DNA of 64,000 nt from Bog-473 sp963730785. GTDB lineage: Bacteria; Actinomycetota; Acidimicrobiia; Acidimicrobiales; RAAP-2. Of this stretch, positions 27,440 to 36,344 are shown piece by piece. The stretch is from contig CAVSTF010000006.1 in the NCBI GenBank assembly GCA_963730785.1, forward strand, positions 1 to 64,000, in the 5' to 3' direction. Under the pieces are notes generated by a model. It worked only from the letters and a program-made list of their open reading frames with translations. It was not told the origin of the DNA and did no database searches. The translations under genes were made by a program, and so were the position numbers. Every line of letters starts with the position of its first letter. Positions within the stretch are counted from its first letter, which is position 1.

Positions 27440-27889
27440 ATGCACGACTCAGTGACAGTTCGTATGGCCGCCACTCCGGAGAAAATTTGGGAGCTGGTGA
27501 GTGATGTCACCAAAATCGGTCGCTACAGCCCGGAGACCTTTGAAGCCGAATGGGTCGATGGCGCCACGGGTCCGGCTGTTGGCGCCAAATTCAGGGGACA
27601 TGTGAAGCGCAATGGCAAAGGCCCCATCTATTGGACGACGTGCACGGTGACCGAATGCGTGCCTGGCCAATCCTTCGCCTTTGGCGTTGGACCCACCGGC
27701 AAGCCACTCAACGTGTGGAGTTACACGCTGCAGCCCTCCGCCGATGGAACGGTTGTCACCGAGTCATTCACGCTGTCGCCGACTGCCATGTTGCGCTTTT
27801 ACTGGGCCGTGCTCGGCTGGGCTCGGGGTAAGACGAACCGCAAAGGCATGCAGACCACACTTGAGCGCATCAAGGCAGAAGTCGAGTAG
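27440..27889 (+). CDS. SRPBCC-family protein
   Basis: 149 residues from ATG 27440, which fits the family start (HDSVTVRMAATPEKIWELVSDVTKIGRYSPE). The pattern of W-x2-V-x-D near residue 20 and the C-terminal helix LERIKAEVE match polyketide-cyclase/SRPBCC ligand-binding proteins. No catalytic residues can be named. It ends 43 bases before the convergent tatA. Confidence 0.8.
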   Translation: MHDSVTVRMAATPEKIWELVSDVTKIGRYSPETFEAEWVDGATGPAVGAKFRGHVKRNGKGPIYWTTCTVTECVPGQSFAFGVGPTGKPLNVWSYTLQPSADGTVVTESFTLSPTAMLRFYWAVLGWARGKTNRKGMQTTLERIKAEVE

Positions 27890-27932
27890 CTCCAACGATC
27901 CGACCGGGCCTCGTGCACCGATGGTTGAGCGG

Positions 27933-28136
27933 TTAGGCGACGGTGGTAGGCGCCTCGGTGCGAGCAGTCGCGTCCGCGGCGGGGACGTGCTTGGCCTCGT
28001 CGAGACCCTTGGCGAACTCGTTCTTGGCTGAGCCAAGGTTACGGGCCAACTTCGGAATGGCGGCGCCACCGAACAGCAGGGCCAGCACAACGATCAGCAC
28101 AATGATCCCATCGACACCAAAAATTTCACCCAGCAT
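27933..28136 (-). CDS. tatA: TatA, twin-arginine translocase subunit
   Basis: 67 residues. One N-terminal membrane helix (IIVLIVVLALLFG) is followed by the amphipathic helix AAIPKLARNLGSAKNEFAKGL, the form of TatA/E. GAGGAGA precedes the ATG. TatA oligomers form the passage for folded proteins. It is transcribed away from tatB-tatC, with a 234-base shared upstream region, instead of lying in front of tatC as in many actinobacteria. Confidence 0.9.
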   Translation of the reverse strand: MLGEIFGVDGIIVLIVVLALLFGGAAIPKLARNLGSAKNEFAKGLDEAKHVPAADATARTEAPTTVA

Positions 28137-28370
28137 GTGATTCTCCTCAGACTTGGTTGTGGTGGCGAGTCGAATTCGTCACTCGTACGGATTCGACCAC
28201 CGGCCCCAACGATTTGTTTGGACAACGCTTGTTCGGAGTCGTGGCCGGTTTGGATGTCGACTCTTTAAAAAGAGAGGAATCGTGGCTGGTGGCATCTGTT
28301 CGTCGACGCAGATCCGAATACGCCGCACTATGCGACTTTCTTTGCATCCTCCGCGTCTGGACGTGCCGAC

Positions 28371-28808
28371 ATGCTGAACTTGGATCCCGGCAAATTGTTG
28401 GTGATTGCCGTGGTGGCCATCATCATTCTTGGTCCGGACAAGCTGCCGCATTTTGCCCGGCAAGTGGGTGGCGCCTGGAAATCGTTCAATGAGTTCCGCC
28501 ATCGCATGGAGACTGAGGTGAGGAGCAATATTCCTGATCTGCCCTCCACTTCTGAGATTGCCCGCATTGCTCGCAATCCCAATGCGCTGTTGAGTCACCT
28601 GGGGAACATGTCATCGGGCAATGAAGCTGTCCAGGGGGAGTCCCTCGCTGAGGCAGTCGAGCCTGTCGTGGTGTCGGCACCAGCTGAAGCGCCAATGAGC
28701 TGGGTTACCAGGGACTACGCCCTCGATGCCTATCAATCGCCCGAACAGAGTTCGGCCGAGCCCCCCATTGCGACCCCGGTCTTCTCCGGTGACGCCACTC
28801 TCAACTAA
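28371..28808 (+). CDS. tatB: TatB, twin-arginine translocase subunit
   Basis: 145 residues. The start MLNLDPGKLLVIAVVAIIILGPDKLPHFARQ carries the Glu/Gly-Pro-x-x-Leu-Pro hinge of TatB, with Asp-Lys in place of the more usual Glu-Arg, then a long amphipathic helix and a low-complexity acidic C-terminus. TatB receives the signal peptide together with TatC. tatC starts 12 bases after this gene. Confidence 0.85.
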   Translation: MLNLDPGKLLVIAVVAIIILGPDKLPHFARQVGGAWKSFNEFRHRMETEVRSNIPDLPSTSEIARIARNPNALLSHLGNMSSGNEAVQGESLAEAVEPVVVSAPAEAPMSWVTRDYALDAYQSPEQSSAEPPIATPVFSGDATLN

Positions 28809-28820
28809 CGAGGACCCTTC

Positions 28821-29621
28821 GTGACCATACTGCTGGGAAACAGAACGAAAGAGACGAAAGAAAAGCCATCGCCCGATGCGATGTCGATCAATGAGCACTT
28901 GGGGGAGCTGCGACGCCGAGTCATCGTGTGCGTGCTGGCCTTCACGGCGGCCGCCATCGCCGCCGCGGTGCTGTATGAGCCAATCCTGCACTTCCTGATT
29001 CGTCCCCTGTGTGAGGTCGATGCGACCTCGGTACACCATGGCGCCAGCTCCTTGCCGGGCGACGGTGGGAGCTGCAATCTCTATGTGACATCACCGCTAG
29101 ATGGCCTCTCGCTGCGAGTCAAGATCGCCATGTTCGGCGGACTGGTCCTGGCGTCCCCCGTGATCCTCTTCCAGGTCTGGCAGTTCATCACCCCCGGCCT
29201 GATGTCCAGGGAACGGAAGTACGCCGCCCCATTCGTGGGCGCCACCTCAGCTCTGTTCGCGCTGGGCGCGGCGACCGCCTACTTCACGCTTCCGCACGCA
29301 CTCGGCTTCCTCAAGTCGGTGGGAGGCCCCAACCTGCAGTCCATTTACGATCCGATCCCATATTTGGGGCTGATTCTGTTGATGATGGTCCTCTTTGGAC
29401 TCACGTTCCAGTTCCCCGTGATCCTCGTATCGCTGGAACTGGCCCGAGTGGTGACGTCGGCCAAGCTCCTGAAATCCTGGCGTTGGGCCATCATCCTCAT
29501 CACCTTGGTTTCTGGCGTGGCCACGCCGAGCTCCGATCCGTTTTCGATGCTGGCGCTGGCCGTACCGCTGATCGTGTTCTATTTCGCCTCCATCGGCATC
29601 GGGAAGCTCTTCGGTCGCTAA
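28821..29621 (+). CDS. tatC: TatC, twin-arginine translocase subunit
   Basis: 266 residues from GTG 28821. HLGELRRRV is the cytosolic signal-binding segment near the N-terminus, WQFITPGLMSRERKY carries the conserved F-x-x-P...E-R, and six membrane helices follow the TatC pattern. It recognises the twin-arginine motif of cargo. A candidate cargo, the ferritin-like protein at 31412, lies downstream. Confidence 0.92.
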   Translation: MTILLGNRTKETKEKPSPDAMSINEHLGELRRRVIVCVLAFTAAAIAAAVLYEPILHFLIRPLCEVDATSVHHGASSLPGDGGSCNLYVTSPLDGLSLRVKIAMFGGLVLASPVILFQVWQFITPGLMSRERKYAAPFVGATSALFALGAATAYFTLPHALGFLKSVGGPNLQSIYDPIPYLGLILLMMVLFGLTFQFPVILVSLELARVVTSAKLLKSWRWAIILITLVSGVATPSSDPFSMLALAVPLIVFYFASIGIGKLFGR

Positions 29622-29677
29622 GCAAGTCTTTAGTTCGCTGCATCCGGATAGGGCCCAGGATCCGAATAGGGGTCACT

Positions 29678-30481
29678 ATGCGAACCACGATTGATTCATA
29701 CAAGGAACGGGTCGGCCGATTGAACCTTGAAGGGATCAATTTTGACGACTTCAAAGCACACCCGCTGTCACCGGACGTGTTGCGCACGCTGCGCTACATG
29801 CACGATGTCGAGCACCACACCGTGTGCTACTTGCGGGACTTGCTCCTCACGCCGGCCCACCAGGACCCGGAGATCACCTCCTTCCTCTCGTGCTGGGTCT
29901 TCGAGGAAATGTGGCACGGCGAGGCCATCGGCCAGGTGCTCGAGGCGCACGGCGAACTTGCCGGCGCGCCCCGTATCGCGGCGTTGCGCACGGGGCGCCG
30001 GCGCAAGCAGGCCATGTCGGCGCTCAGCACCATCTTCTCGGCTGCCTTCGCCGGCAAGGCCTTCATCGCCTTGCACATGACATGGGGCGCCGTGAATGAG
30101 TGGACCACCCAGGCCGGCTATGCCCGATTGTCGGAGAAGGCAGATCACCCCACGCTCCGTGAGCTCCTCAAGCGCATCATGAAGCAAGAAGGTGGCCACA
30201 TCGACTTCTATGCCTCTGAGGCTGGTCGTCGACTGTCCGAGAGTCCGAAGGCGCAATGGCTCACTCGTTTTGCGCTCAAGCATTTCTGGCGTCCGGTTGG
30301 CTCCGGCGTCATGCCCAAGGAAGAAGTTGGCTTCTTGGTCAAGTACCTCTTTGAGGGTCAAGCGGGAGCCAATGTGGCGGCCCGCATCGATCGTCGGGTT
30401 GATCGCCTCCCAGGTCAGGACAACCTTCATCTGCTGGATAGTGCCGTGGCGCGCCAGTCTCGTCTCGAACTTGCCGCCTAA
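29678..30481 (+). CDS. ferritin-like di-iron protein (acyl-ACP desaturase/oxidase-like)
   Basis: 267 residues from ATG 29678. Carboxylate and His ligands are visible as EHHTVCYLRDLL, FEEMWHGEAIGQVLE (E-x3-H) and QEGGHIDFYASEA (E-x3-H), the two-iron four-helix-bundle pattern. There is no signal peptide. It lies 56 bases after tatC and 73 bases before two more ferritin-like genes. It may be an oxidase or desaturase; the substrate is unknown. Confidence 0.7.
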   Translation: MRTTIDSYKERVGRLNLEGINFDDFKAHPLSPDVLRTLRYMHDVEHHTVCYLRDLLLTPAHQDPEITSFLSCWVFEEMWHGEAIGQVLEAHGELAGAPRIAALRTGRRRKQAMSALSTIFSAAFAGKAFIALHMTWGAVNEWTTQAGYARLSEKADHPTLRELLKRIMKQEGGHIDFYASEAGRRLSESPKAQWLTRFALKHFWRPVGSGVMPKEEVGFLVKYLFEGQAGANVAARIDRRVDRLPGQDNLHLLDSAVARQSRLELAA

Positions 30482-30554
30482 CCGCAACATTTCCCACATC
30501 CGACTCTCACCGCACTCCGAATACCCCGTGAACCCACCCAATCAGGAGGTCAGA

Positions 30555-31415
30555 ATGACCGCAGATCCGAGAGCGCTCGCCGAGTTGCTCGAAGAGTCCC
30601 AAGACTTGCATGCAGATGGCATGCGGCCTACCCATGAGGTACTCAATGAGCTCACCGAGCTTCACCATGAGTCCTCCGAGCACGATCTGGCCGAGAGCCT
30701 GAGCTTTCACGAGGAGCACAAAGCTGCTCTTCGCACAAGCTTCGGTGCGACCACGATCCTTGGAGCAGCTGGCGGACTTGCTCTCGTCGGTGCGCTCGCA
30801 TCCGCAGCTGGTGCGTCGTCTTCCAAAGACGTCCAGATTCTGCAGACCGCAGCCTCCATTGAGAACCTGGCTGTGGCCACCTACAAGACAGCGCTGACAC
30901 TGCCGTACATCGGCGGTTCATCGGCTGACGCGGTTGTCACTGCCTTCTGCAAGACGACCATGGCCCAGCACGCCCAGCACGCCGACGCCTTCAATGGTGC
31001 GGCCAAGGGTATGGGTGGCAAGGCGCAGACCAAGCCCGACCCGGCCTTTGTCCCGGTCGTCAATAAGGCAGTCAAGAGTCTGGGTGGCGCTACCGCCGCT
31101 CAGGGTGCCCTCGGCGTGGTTGGCCTGGCGCTGGAGCTCGAGAACATTGCTGCTGAGACCTACATCAAGGACACCGTGTTGGCCAAGAAGACCTCGAACA
31201 AGGCCCTCTTCGCCTCCATCATGGGCATCGAAGCTCAGCACGTGAGCGTCTTGCTGGCCGTGCAGGCCCTTCTGAAGGCCGGCGCACCCCAGCTGATCTC
31301 ATTGGCACCTGGCACCGGAGCGGCCTTGCCGGCCGTGGCCGGAAGCGTCGGCTTCCCCAATGCCTTCTACAAGACCAACATGGCCGCCCCGGCCAAGCAA
31401 GGAGCCGTCAAGTGA
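30555..31415 (+). CDS. ferritin-like domain protein, membrane/exported, paralogue 1
   Basis: 286 residues from ATG 30555 behind a strong AGGAGGT. A 60-residue acidic N-terminus precedes a hydrophobic segment (TILGAAGGLALVGALASAAGASS) that resembles a Tat signal but has only one Arg (ALRTSF). The mature part shows paired helices with SIENLAVATYKTAL, MAQHAQHADAFN, ALELENIAAETY and GIEAQHVSVLLAVQAL, the E/E-x2-H pattern of ferritin-like_2 proteins. It overlaps the next gene by GTGA. Likely an extracytoplasmic iron- or desiccation-related protein. Confidence 0.75.
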   Translation: MTADPRALAELLEESQDLHADGMRPTHEVLNELTELHHESSEHDLAESLSFHEEHKAALRTSFGATTILGAAGGLALVGALASAAGASSSKDVQILQTAASIENLAVATYKTALTLPYIGGSSADAVVTAFCKTTMAQHAQHADAFNGAAKGMGGKAQTKPDPAFVPVVNKAVKSLGGATAAQGALGVVGLALELENIAAETYIKDTVLAKKTSNKALFASIMGIEAQHVSVLLAVQALLKAGAPQLISLAPGTGAALPAVAGSVGFPNAFYKTNMAAPAKQGAVK

Positions 31416-32224
31416 GTACCACCCAAGAACCAGTCTTCGAAGGCACCGAGCACGAACTGATCTCGATGACCAACGACCTGGACGCGCTGCACAATGATGT
31501 CGGCATGCCCGCCATGCGGGCCGGCATTGCGGAGATGATCGACAACATGAAGGGCGGGATCGGCTCAACCAGCCGACGTACGTTCCTCATGGGTGCCGGT
31601 GCCATCGCCGCCGGTGGCGCTGCCATCATGACGGTTGGTGCTCCGGCCATGGCCGGTGCGTCGACTCGTAAGGTTGCCTCGGTCAAGGGACTGAATGCCG
31701 CGGCCTTCCCGCCGGCCGGCCTCAAGGGTGACCTCGCGGTCGCCGCCGTTGCCGCCAGCTTGGAAAACCTGGCTGTGTTTGCCTACTCGGCCGGCCTCGC
31801 CGCCGCCACCGCTGGCAAGCTCGGCGCCGTGCCCCCGGCCGTCGCCACCTTTGCCACCACGGCCAAGGCGCAGCACACCCAGCACGCTGCGGCGTGGAAC
31901 GGCGTGCTGTCATCCAATGGCAAGGCCAAGGTCACCGTCACCAACCCGACGCTGACCCCAACCGTGCAGGCTGACTTCGCCAAGGTGACTGACATCGTCG
32001 GTCTGGCCGAGCTGGCCATCACGCTGGAGACCATTGCGGCTCAGACCTACCAGGCTGAGACGTCAATGCTCAAGAGCTCGGCGGCCATTGGCCTGTCCTC
32101 ATCCATCATGCCGGTCGAGATGCAGCACATTGCGATTCTCTACTACGTGTTGGGTAAGTACCCAGGTGCGCAGTCGGCTTCCGGCACTCCGGTGGCCTTC
32201 AACCCGACCAGCATGGCGCTCTAG
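31412..32224 (+). CDS. ferritin-like domain protein with Tat signal, paralogue 2
   Basis: 270 residues from GTG 31412. After about 50 acidic residues comes a twin-arginine signal (TSRRTFLMGAGAIAAGG...AMAGAS). The mature part repeats the ferritin-like_2 scheme: SLENLAVFAYSAG, KAQHTQHAAAW, TLETIAAQTYQ and PVEMQHIAILYYVL. It is a paralogue of the preceding gene. The long region before the twin Arg is unusual for a Tat signal. Export by the TatABC encoded 2-4 kb away is likely. Confidence 0.8.
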   Translation: MSTTQEPVFEGTEHELISMTNDLDALHNDVGMPAMRAGIAEMIDNMKGGIGSTSRRTFLMGAGAIAAGGAAIMTVGAPAMAGASTRKVASVKGLNAAAFPPAGLKGDLAVAAVAASLENLAVFAYSAGLAAATAGKLGAVPPAVATFATTAKAQHTQHAAAWNGVLSSNGKAKVTVTNPTLTPTVQADFAKVTDIVGLAELAITLETIAAQTYQAETSMLKSSAAIGLSSSIMPVEMQHIAILYYVLGKYPGAQSASGTPVAFNPTSMAL

Positions 32225-32227
32225 AGC

Positions 32228-32602
32228 ATGAGCATTCGGAAAGGGGCGGGCGTCCTGCTGATTGCAGGCGCCCTGCCCCTGGCCGGTTACGTAGGACTGG
32301 GTTCGGCTCAAGCCGGCGCAGCGGTTCATTCGGTGGACAAAGCCAAGGCCAAAGTGGCGCAGGTGACCATCAAGAGCTTCATGTTTAGTCCCATGAAGCT
32401 CGTGGTGACTCCCGGCGAGACCATCAAGGTGACCAACAAGGACTCGGCCACGCACACATTGACTGCCACTAACGGCAAGTTCAATACCGGCAACGTGACC
32501 CAGAACCACACCAAGTCCTTCAAAGCACCCACGAAGCGTGGCACCTACCACTACATCTGCAATATCCACCAGTACATGATGGGTACCATCACGGTGAAGT
32601 AG
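32228..32602 (+). CDS. secreted cupredoxin (plastocyanin/azurin-like copper protein)
   Basis: 124 residues. A Sec-type signal peptide (GAGVLLIAGALPLAGYVGLGSAQAGA) precedes a single cupredoxin fold. The type 1 copper ligands are visible as the His in SATHTLTA and CNIHQYM (Cys, His, Met) near the C-terminus. It starts three bases after the ferritin-like gene stop, so all three genes are co-transcribed. It may carry electrons to or from the exported metal proteins; that is inference. Confidence 0.88.
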   Translation: MSIRKGAGVLLIAGALPLAGYVGLGSAQAGAAVHSVDKAKAKVAQVTIKSFMFSPMKLVVTPGETIKVTNKDSATHTLTATNGKFNTGNVTQNHTKSFKAPTKRGTYHYICNIHQYMMGTITVK

Positions 32603-32605
32603 GCA

Positions 32606-32627
32606 GCTCCCCTACGACTGGGGGAGC
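32606..32627. terminator. hairpin between convergent cupredoxin and NagB genes
   Basis: GCTCCCC and GGGGAGC form a 7-base stem around an 8-base loop, starting three bases after the cupredoxin stop. It overlaps the last codons and stop of the convergent NagB-like gene, so it could end transcription from both sides. Confidence 0.55.
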
Positions 32628-33388
32628 AAGCGGGCCGATGCCGGCTCAAGATGGATTGACGCATGACTGATGGTGCGTAGGGCAGAGGCCGGACACGACG
32701 TGGAGATAGGGCCCGTCAGTGCAGCCAATACCGGCTCTGCCTTACGTGCTTCAGGCACAATGGCGAAGACCTCGCTGGCTCGCAAGAGCGCCGGGATCGT
32801 CACCGTGATGGCGTGCGTTGGTACGGCCGCCATATCCGGGAAGTGTCCCTCATTGACCTGCTGTTGACGGCACGCTCGGTCGAGCTCCACCACCTTGACA
32901 TCGAGCGGGTCATGGAAGTCAGCCACCGGTGGGTCATTGAAGGCCAAGTGGCCGTTCTCGCCGATACCAAGGCAACACAGGTCGAGCGGGTGTTCGGCCA
33001 GGAGTTTCGAGTAGCGGACACATTCCGCCTCCGGGTCGCCTAAGCCCTCGACGTAGTACGCCGCTCGTGGCGAGGTGCGCTCCACGATGCGCTCCCTGAT
33101 CCAGCGTTGAAAACCGGCCGGGTGATCGGGGCCCACGCCGACATATTCGTCCATGTGGAAGATCACCGTGTCGGCCCATGGGACATCGTCGGTGAGTTCG
33201 ACCAACCTGTCGATGAAGGCCAACTGGGAGTTGCCGGTGGCAAACATCACGTGGGCCACTCCTCGCTCGGCCACCGCCGCCCGCATGATCGCGCCGGTGT
33301 GATCGGCCACCGATCGCGCCATGGCCTTGACGTCCGGGTGGACACAGACCTTGGCTTGGCCGAACTCCAAGTGTGACATTTCGGACAT
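32612..33388 (-). CDS. glucosamine-6-phosphate deaminase-like (NagB/6-phosphogluconolactonase family)
   Basis: 258 residues. ATGNSQLAFI forms the phosphate loop, FHMDEYVGVG contains the catalytic Asp-Glu of NagB, and GIGENGHLAFNDPP is the signature region with the His. The order matches NagB, which converts glucosamine-6-phosphate to fructose-6-phosphate and ammonia. It stands alone and divergent from the threonine dehydratase-like gene, 40 bases away. Confidence 0.85.
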   Translation of the reverse strand: MSEMSHLEFGQAKVCVHPDVKAMARSVADHTGAIMRAAVAERGVAHVMFATGNSQLAFIDRLVELTDDVPWADTVIFHMDEYVGVGPDHPAGFQRWIRERIVERTSPRAAYYVEGLGDPEAECVRYSKLLAEHPLDLCCLGIGENGHLAFNDPPVADFHDPLDVKVVELDRACRQQQVNEGHFPDMAAVPTHAITVTIPALLRASEVFAIVPEARKAEPVLAALTGPISTSCPASALRTISHASIHLEPASARLLPQS

Positions 33389-33428
33389 GCCGTCAGCATG
33401 CCAGCTGGGAAGCGGTCAAACTACGGAG

Positions 33429-34388
33429 GTGCGCGCCGTACTCCCTCCGACGGCTCTGCAAATGGATGCGGCATGGGAAGTGGTGCGGGCCCACCTGGCC
33501 ATCACCCCCGTGGTCATGGCCCCTCAACTGGGAGCCGACATCGGATTGAAGATCGAAACCGTGCAACCCACGGGATCGTTCAAGGTTCGCGGCGGCTTGG
33601 CCGCCGTCGCCGCCACCATGGCCACCGATCCCGGCCGAGCCGTGGTGGCCTCCTCAGCTGGCAACCACGGGCTGGGGGTGGCCTTTGCCGCTTCCCGGCT
33701 CGGGGCTGATGTCACCGTGGTGGTGCCCCAACAGGCCTCGGCCGCCAAAGTGTCGGCCTTGCAACAATTCGACGTGCGGCTCGTCCTTCACGGGGACGGC
33801 TACAGCGAGGCCGAAGCCAAAGCATTGGAGATCATGGCCGCCGACGGCAGTCGCTATGTCTCGCCGTATAACGATCCGGACGTGATCGCCGGCCAGGGCA
33901 CGATTGCCCGCGAATTGCTGGAGCAGGTGCCCAACTTGGGCACGGTGGTGGTGCCCTGTGGCGGCGGGGGACTGTTGGCCGGCGTGGCGCTCGGCCTGGC
34001 CGGGAGCGGTGTCCGGGTGGTCGGAGTGGAATCGGAAGCGTCGCCGGCTGTGTCCACGGCGCTGTCGGCCGGTGGCGTGGCGCCCATCACCGTCGAGCCC
34101 ACCTTGGCCGACGGACTGGCCGGCAACCTCGAAGCTGGAGCCGTCACCGTCGACATCGCCTTGGCCCACCAGGTCGAAGTGGTGACGGTCAGTGAAGCCG
34201 ACATTCGGTCCGCCATTTCGTACGCCGCCCTCAAAATGGGACTGGTGTTGGAGGGTGCCGGTGCCGTCGGGGTGGCCGCCAGTCGCGCCGGGCTGATTGA
34301 CCAGGCGCCTAACGGAGGGATCACCATCGTGTTGTTGACCGGCCGCAATATTTCGCCCGCCCTGTTCGAGGAGGTGCTGCATGCCTGA
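33429..34388 (+). CDS. threonine dehydratase-like PLP enzyme
   Basis: About 319 residues. The PLP Lys lies in TGSFKVRGG, SSAGNHGLGVAF holds the phosphate-side Asn, and VPCGGGGLLAGVAL is the Gly-rich phosphate cup. The C-terminal ACT regulatory domain is missing, as in catabolic threonine dehydratases and serine racemases. The start is uncertain: GTG 33429 or ATG 33462 are both possible, and ATG 33387 would overlap the divergent gene start. It overlaps the following hydrolase gene by eight bases. Confidence 0.85.
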   Translation: MRAVLPPTALQMDAAWEVVRAHLAITPVVMAPQLGADIGLKIETVQPTGSFKVRGGLAAVAATMATDPGRAVVASSAGNHGLGVAFAASRLGADVTVVVPQQASAAKVSALQQFDVRLVLHGDGYSEAEAKALEIMAADGSRYVSPYNDPDVIAGQGTIARELLEQVPNLGTVVVPCGGGGLLAGVALGLAGSGVRVVGVESEASPAVSTALSAGGVAPITVEPTLADGLAGNLEAGAVTVDIALAHQVEVVTVSEADIRSAISYAALKMGLVLEGAGAVGVAASRAGLIDQAPNGGITIVLLTGRNISPALFEEVLHA

Positions 34389-35199
34389 CGTCGAACTGGG
34401 TGACGTGACCCTCAACTACGAAGTGAACGGGGACGGGACGCCGCTGTTACTCATCGCCGGGTGTGGGCAGCCGGCCATCGCCTGGCATCTCGAACTGGTG
34501 CCGGCCCTCGTCGCCGCCGGGTATCGAGTGGCCACCTACGACAACCGGGGCGTGGAGCCGTCCAGTTCGCCGCCCGGTCCGTACTCGGTGGCGCAGATGA
34601 CGGACGACGCCGTCCACCTCTTGGATCACCTGGGTTGGCACGAGCCCCTGCTGGTGGCCGGCCACTCACTCGGCGGTTGGATTGCCGAAACCTTGGTGCT
34701 CGACCATCCGGAGCGGGTCAAGGCTGCGGCCTTGATGGGCAGCGCCAACCAGCCCACCGCATGGGAGGTGGCCATCACGACGGTCGAACGCGACCTGGCC
34801 CGCCTCGACTACGACCTGCCGCCCCTGTTCTACGCCACCGAGACGCTGCGCTATCTCCCGATCGCCGACATTCAGAATGACGACGTGGTCAGCACCTGGC
34901 TCTCGTTCACCGCCGATATCCCGCCCTGGCCCAACCCAGGACGGTTGGGGCAGTACGAGGCCGCACTGGCCTGGTCGACCGATCCGGTTCGGACGGTTCG
35001 CTGGCCCGACATCACCACGCCCTGTTTGGTGCTGGCCTTCGAGCACGATGTTGACTCGCCCCCCGACAAGGCCCGCCACGCCGCGTCAGTGATTCCGGGC
35101 TGCGAGTTTCGAGAAGTGATGGGCTCGGGCCACATCGGGATCATCACCCATGCACAGGAGGTGGTGACGCACCTCATCGACTTCTTCGACCGTCAGTAG
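34381..35199 (+). CDS. alpha/beta hydrolase
   Basis: 272 residues. GCGQPAIAWHLELVPAL is the oxyanion region, GHSLGGWIAE the nucleophile elbow, and the acid and His are likely in AFEHDVDSP and MGSGHIGII. This is the size and order of simple alpha/beta-hydrolase enzymes such as esterases or C-C hydrolases. The ATG overlaps the end of the threonine dehydratase-like gene. Substrate unknown. Confidence 0.8.
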   Translation: MPDVELGDVTLNYEVNGDGTPLLLIAGCGQPAIAWHLELVPALVAAGYRVATYDNRGVEPSSSPPGPYSVAQMTDDAVHLLDHLGWHEPLLVAGHSLGGWIAETLVLDHPERVKAAALMGSANQPTAWEVAITTVERDLARLDYDLPPLFYATETLRYLPIADIQNDDVVSTWLSFTADIPPWPNPGRLGQYEAALAWSTDPVRTVRWPDITTPCLVLAFEHDVDSPPDKARHAASVIPGCEFREVMGSGHIGIITHAQEVVTHLIDFFDRQ

Positions 35200-35217
35200 T
35201 CAATCAGCCGAGCTGCT

Positions 35218-36318
35218 TTACCACTCCGCCCAACCGGCGGGCGAAATAGCGCCCGTCAAGGTTCGAGGGTCCACCGAGCTACCGATTTCGGAGGCCTTGT
35301 AGACGGCGAAGCAGAGCTGGAGCACCTTGATGGCCGACTCCGGTGACATGTCGGCCGGCGTGCCGTTGATCAACGAGTCGATGAAGTGCTGCGAAGAACG
35401 GACGAAGCCAGCGCCCCAATTGGCGTCCACGTCGTTGAACTCGGTCGTCTTGATTTCCTTCTCGGTGCCGGTGAAGAGCATGACCGGAGGCAGGTCGAGC
35501 ATTTCTCCGGTGGCCCGGGTCACCCAAATCTGCCCCTCGTCGCCGGTGATCTCGAAGAACTCGTCGGCGCCGTAGTAGCTCGAGCGCATGTAGAACTTCG
35601 GTGAGTACTGCACCTCCATGGAGCCGAGCACATCCGGGTCCTCGTATTCGAAGATGGCGGCACACGGTTCGAAGAAGATGTCGCGGCTGCGCACAATGGC
35701 CTGGACCGACGTGATGTCGAGGTCGAGCAGCCACAGGGCCATGGCGTACTTGTGCACGTTGTCGTCGAACAGGTGACCACCCGTGCTGCGCTTGTCCAGC
35801 CGCCACCCGTAGCCCTCCGGGCGCAGCGCGGCCTGGAAGGGTGAGGTGGTCTGCCCGACCAGGGTGCGGATACGCAGCCCGGTCGGCTTGCCAATGGCGC
35901 CGTCGGCCACCAGCTTCTTGGCCAGCTCCAGCGGCGGGTAGTGCACGAAGCACTCGCTGATGCGGAGCGTCCGATCGGCCTGTTCGGCGGCCGCCTGCAT
36001 GGCCCGACCCTCGTCAATACTGTTGGCCACCGGCTTCTGGATCGACACGTGCTTGCCAGCTTCGAGGGCGGCAATGGCGTGCTCACAATGTAGGTGCGTC
36101 GGGGTGAGGATTTCGAGCGCATCAATGGAATCGTCGGCCAGGAGCTCGTCCAGGTCGCGTACGTAGTCGGCGCCCCAATCGGCTGCCGCTTTCCGTCCGA
36201 TTTCCTCGTTCACATCGCAGACAACGGCGACGTCACAACGAGGATCCTCGAGGTAGCCCTTGACGTTGGTGGCGGCGATGTTGCCGGCCCCGAGAACGCC
36301 CAATCGCACCCTGTCCAT
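35218..36318 (-). CDS. Gfo/Idh/MocA-family oxidoreductase
   Basis: 366 residues. GVLGAGNIAATNVKGY is the N-terminal NAD(P) loop, and EKP-type motif appears as SIQKPVANSIDEG, where the Lys is catalytic. The C-terminal alpha/beta domain includes GGHLFDDNVHKYAMALWLL with the His expected in the active site. Such enzymes oxidise sugars or polyols. It is followed on the same strand side by the CoA-transferase gene, 26 bases upstream of its start. Confidence 0.88.
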   Translation of the reverse strand: MDRVRLGVLGAGNIAATNVKGYLEDPRCDVAVVCDVNEEIGRKAAADWGADYVRDLDELLADDSIDALEILTPTHLHCEHAIAALEAGKHVSIQKPVANSIDEGRAMQAAAEQADRTLRISECFVHYPPLELAKKLVADGAIGKPTGLRIRTLVGQTTSPFQAALRPEGYGWRLDKRSTGGHLFDDNVHKYAMALWLLDLDITSVQAIVRSRDIFFEPCAAIFEYEDPDVLGSMEVQYSPKFYMRSSYYGADEFFEITGDEGQIWVTRATGEMLDLPPVMLFTGTEKEIKTTEFNDVDANWGAGFVRSSQHFIDSLINGTPADMSPESAIKVLQLCFAVYKASEIGSSVDPRTLTGAISPAGWAEW

Positions 36319-36344
36319 TAATTGCTCCCCATCATCTCGTGGGC

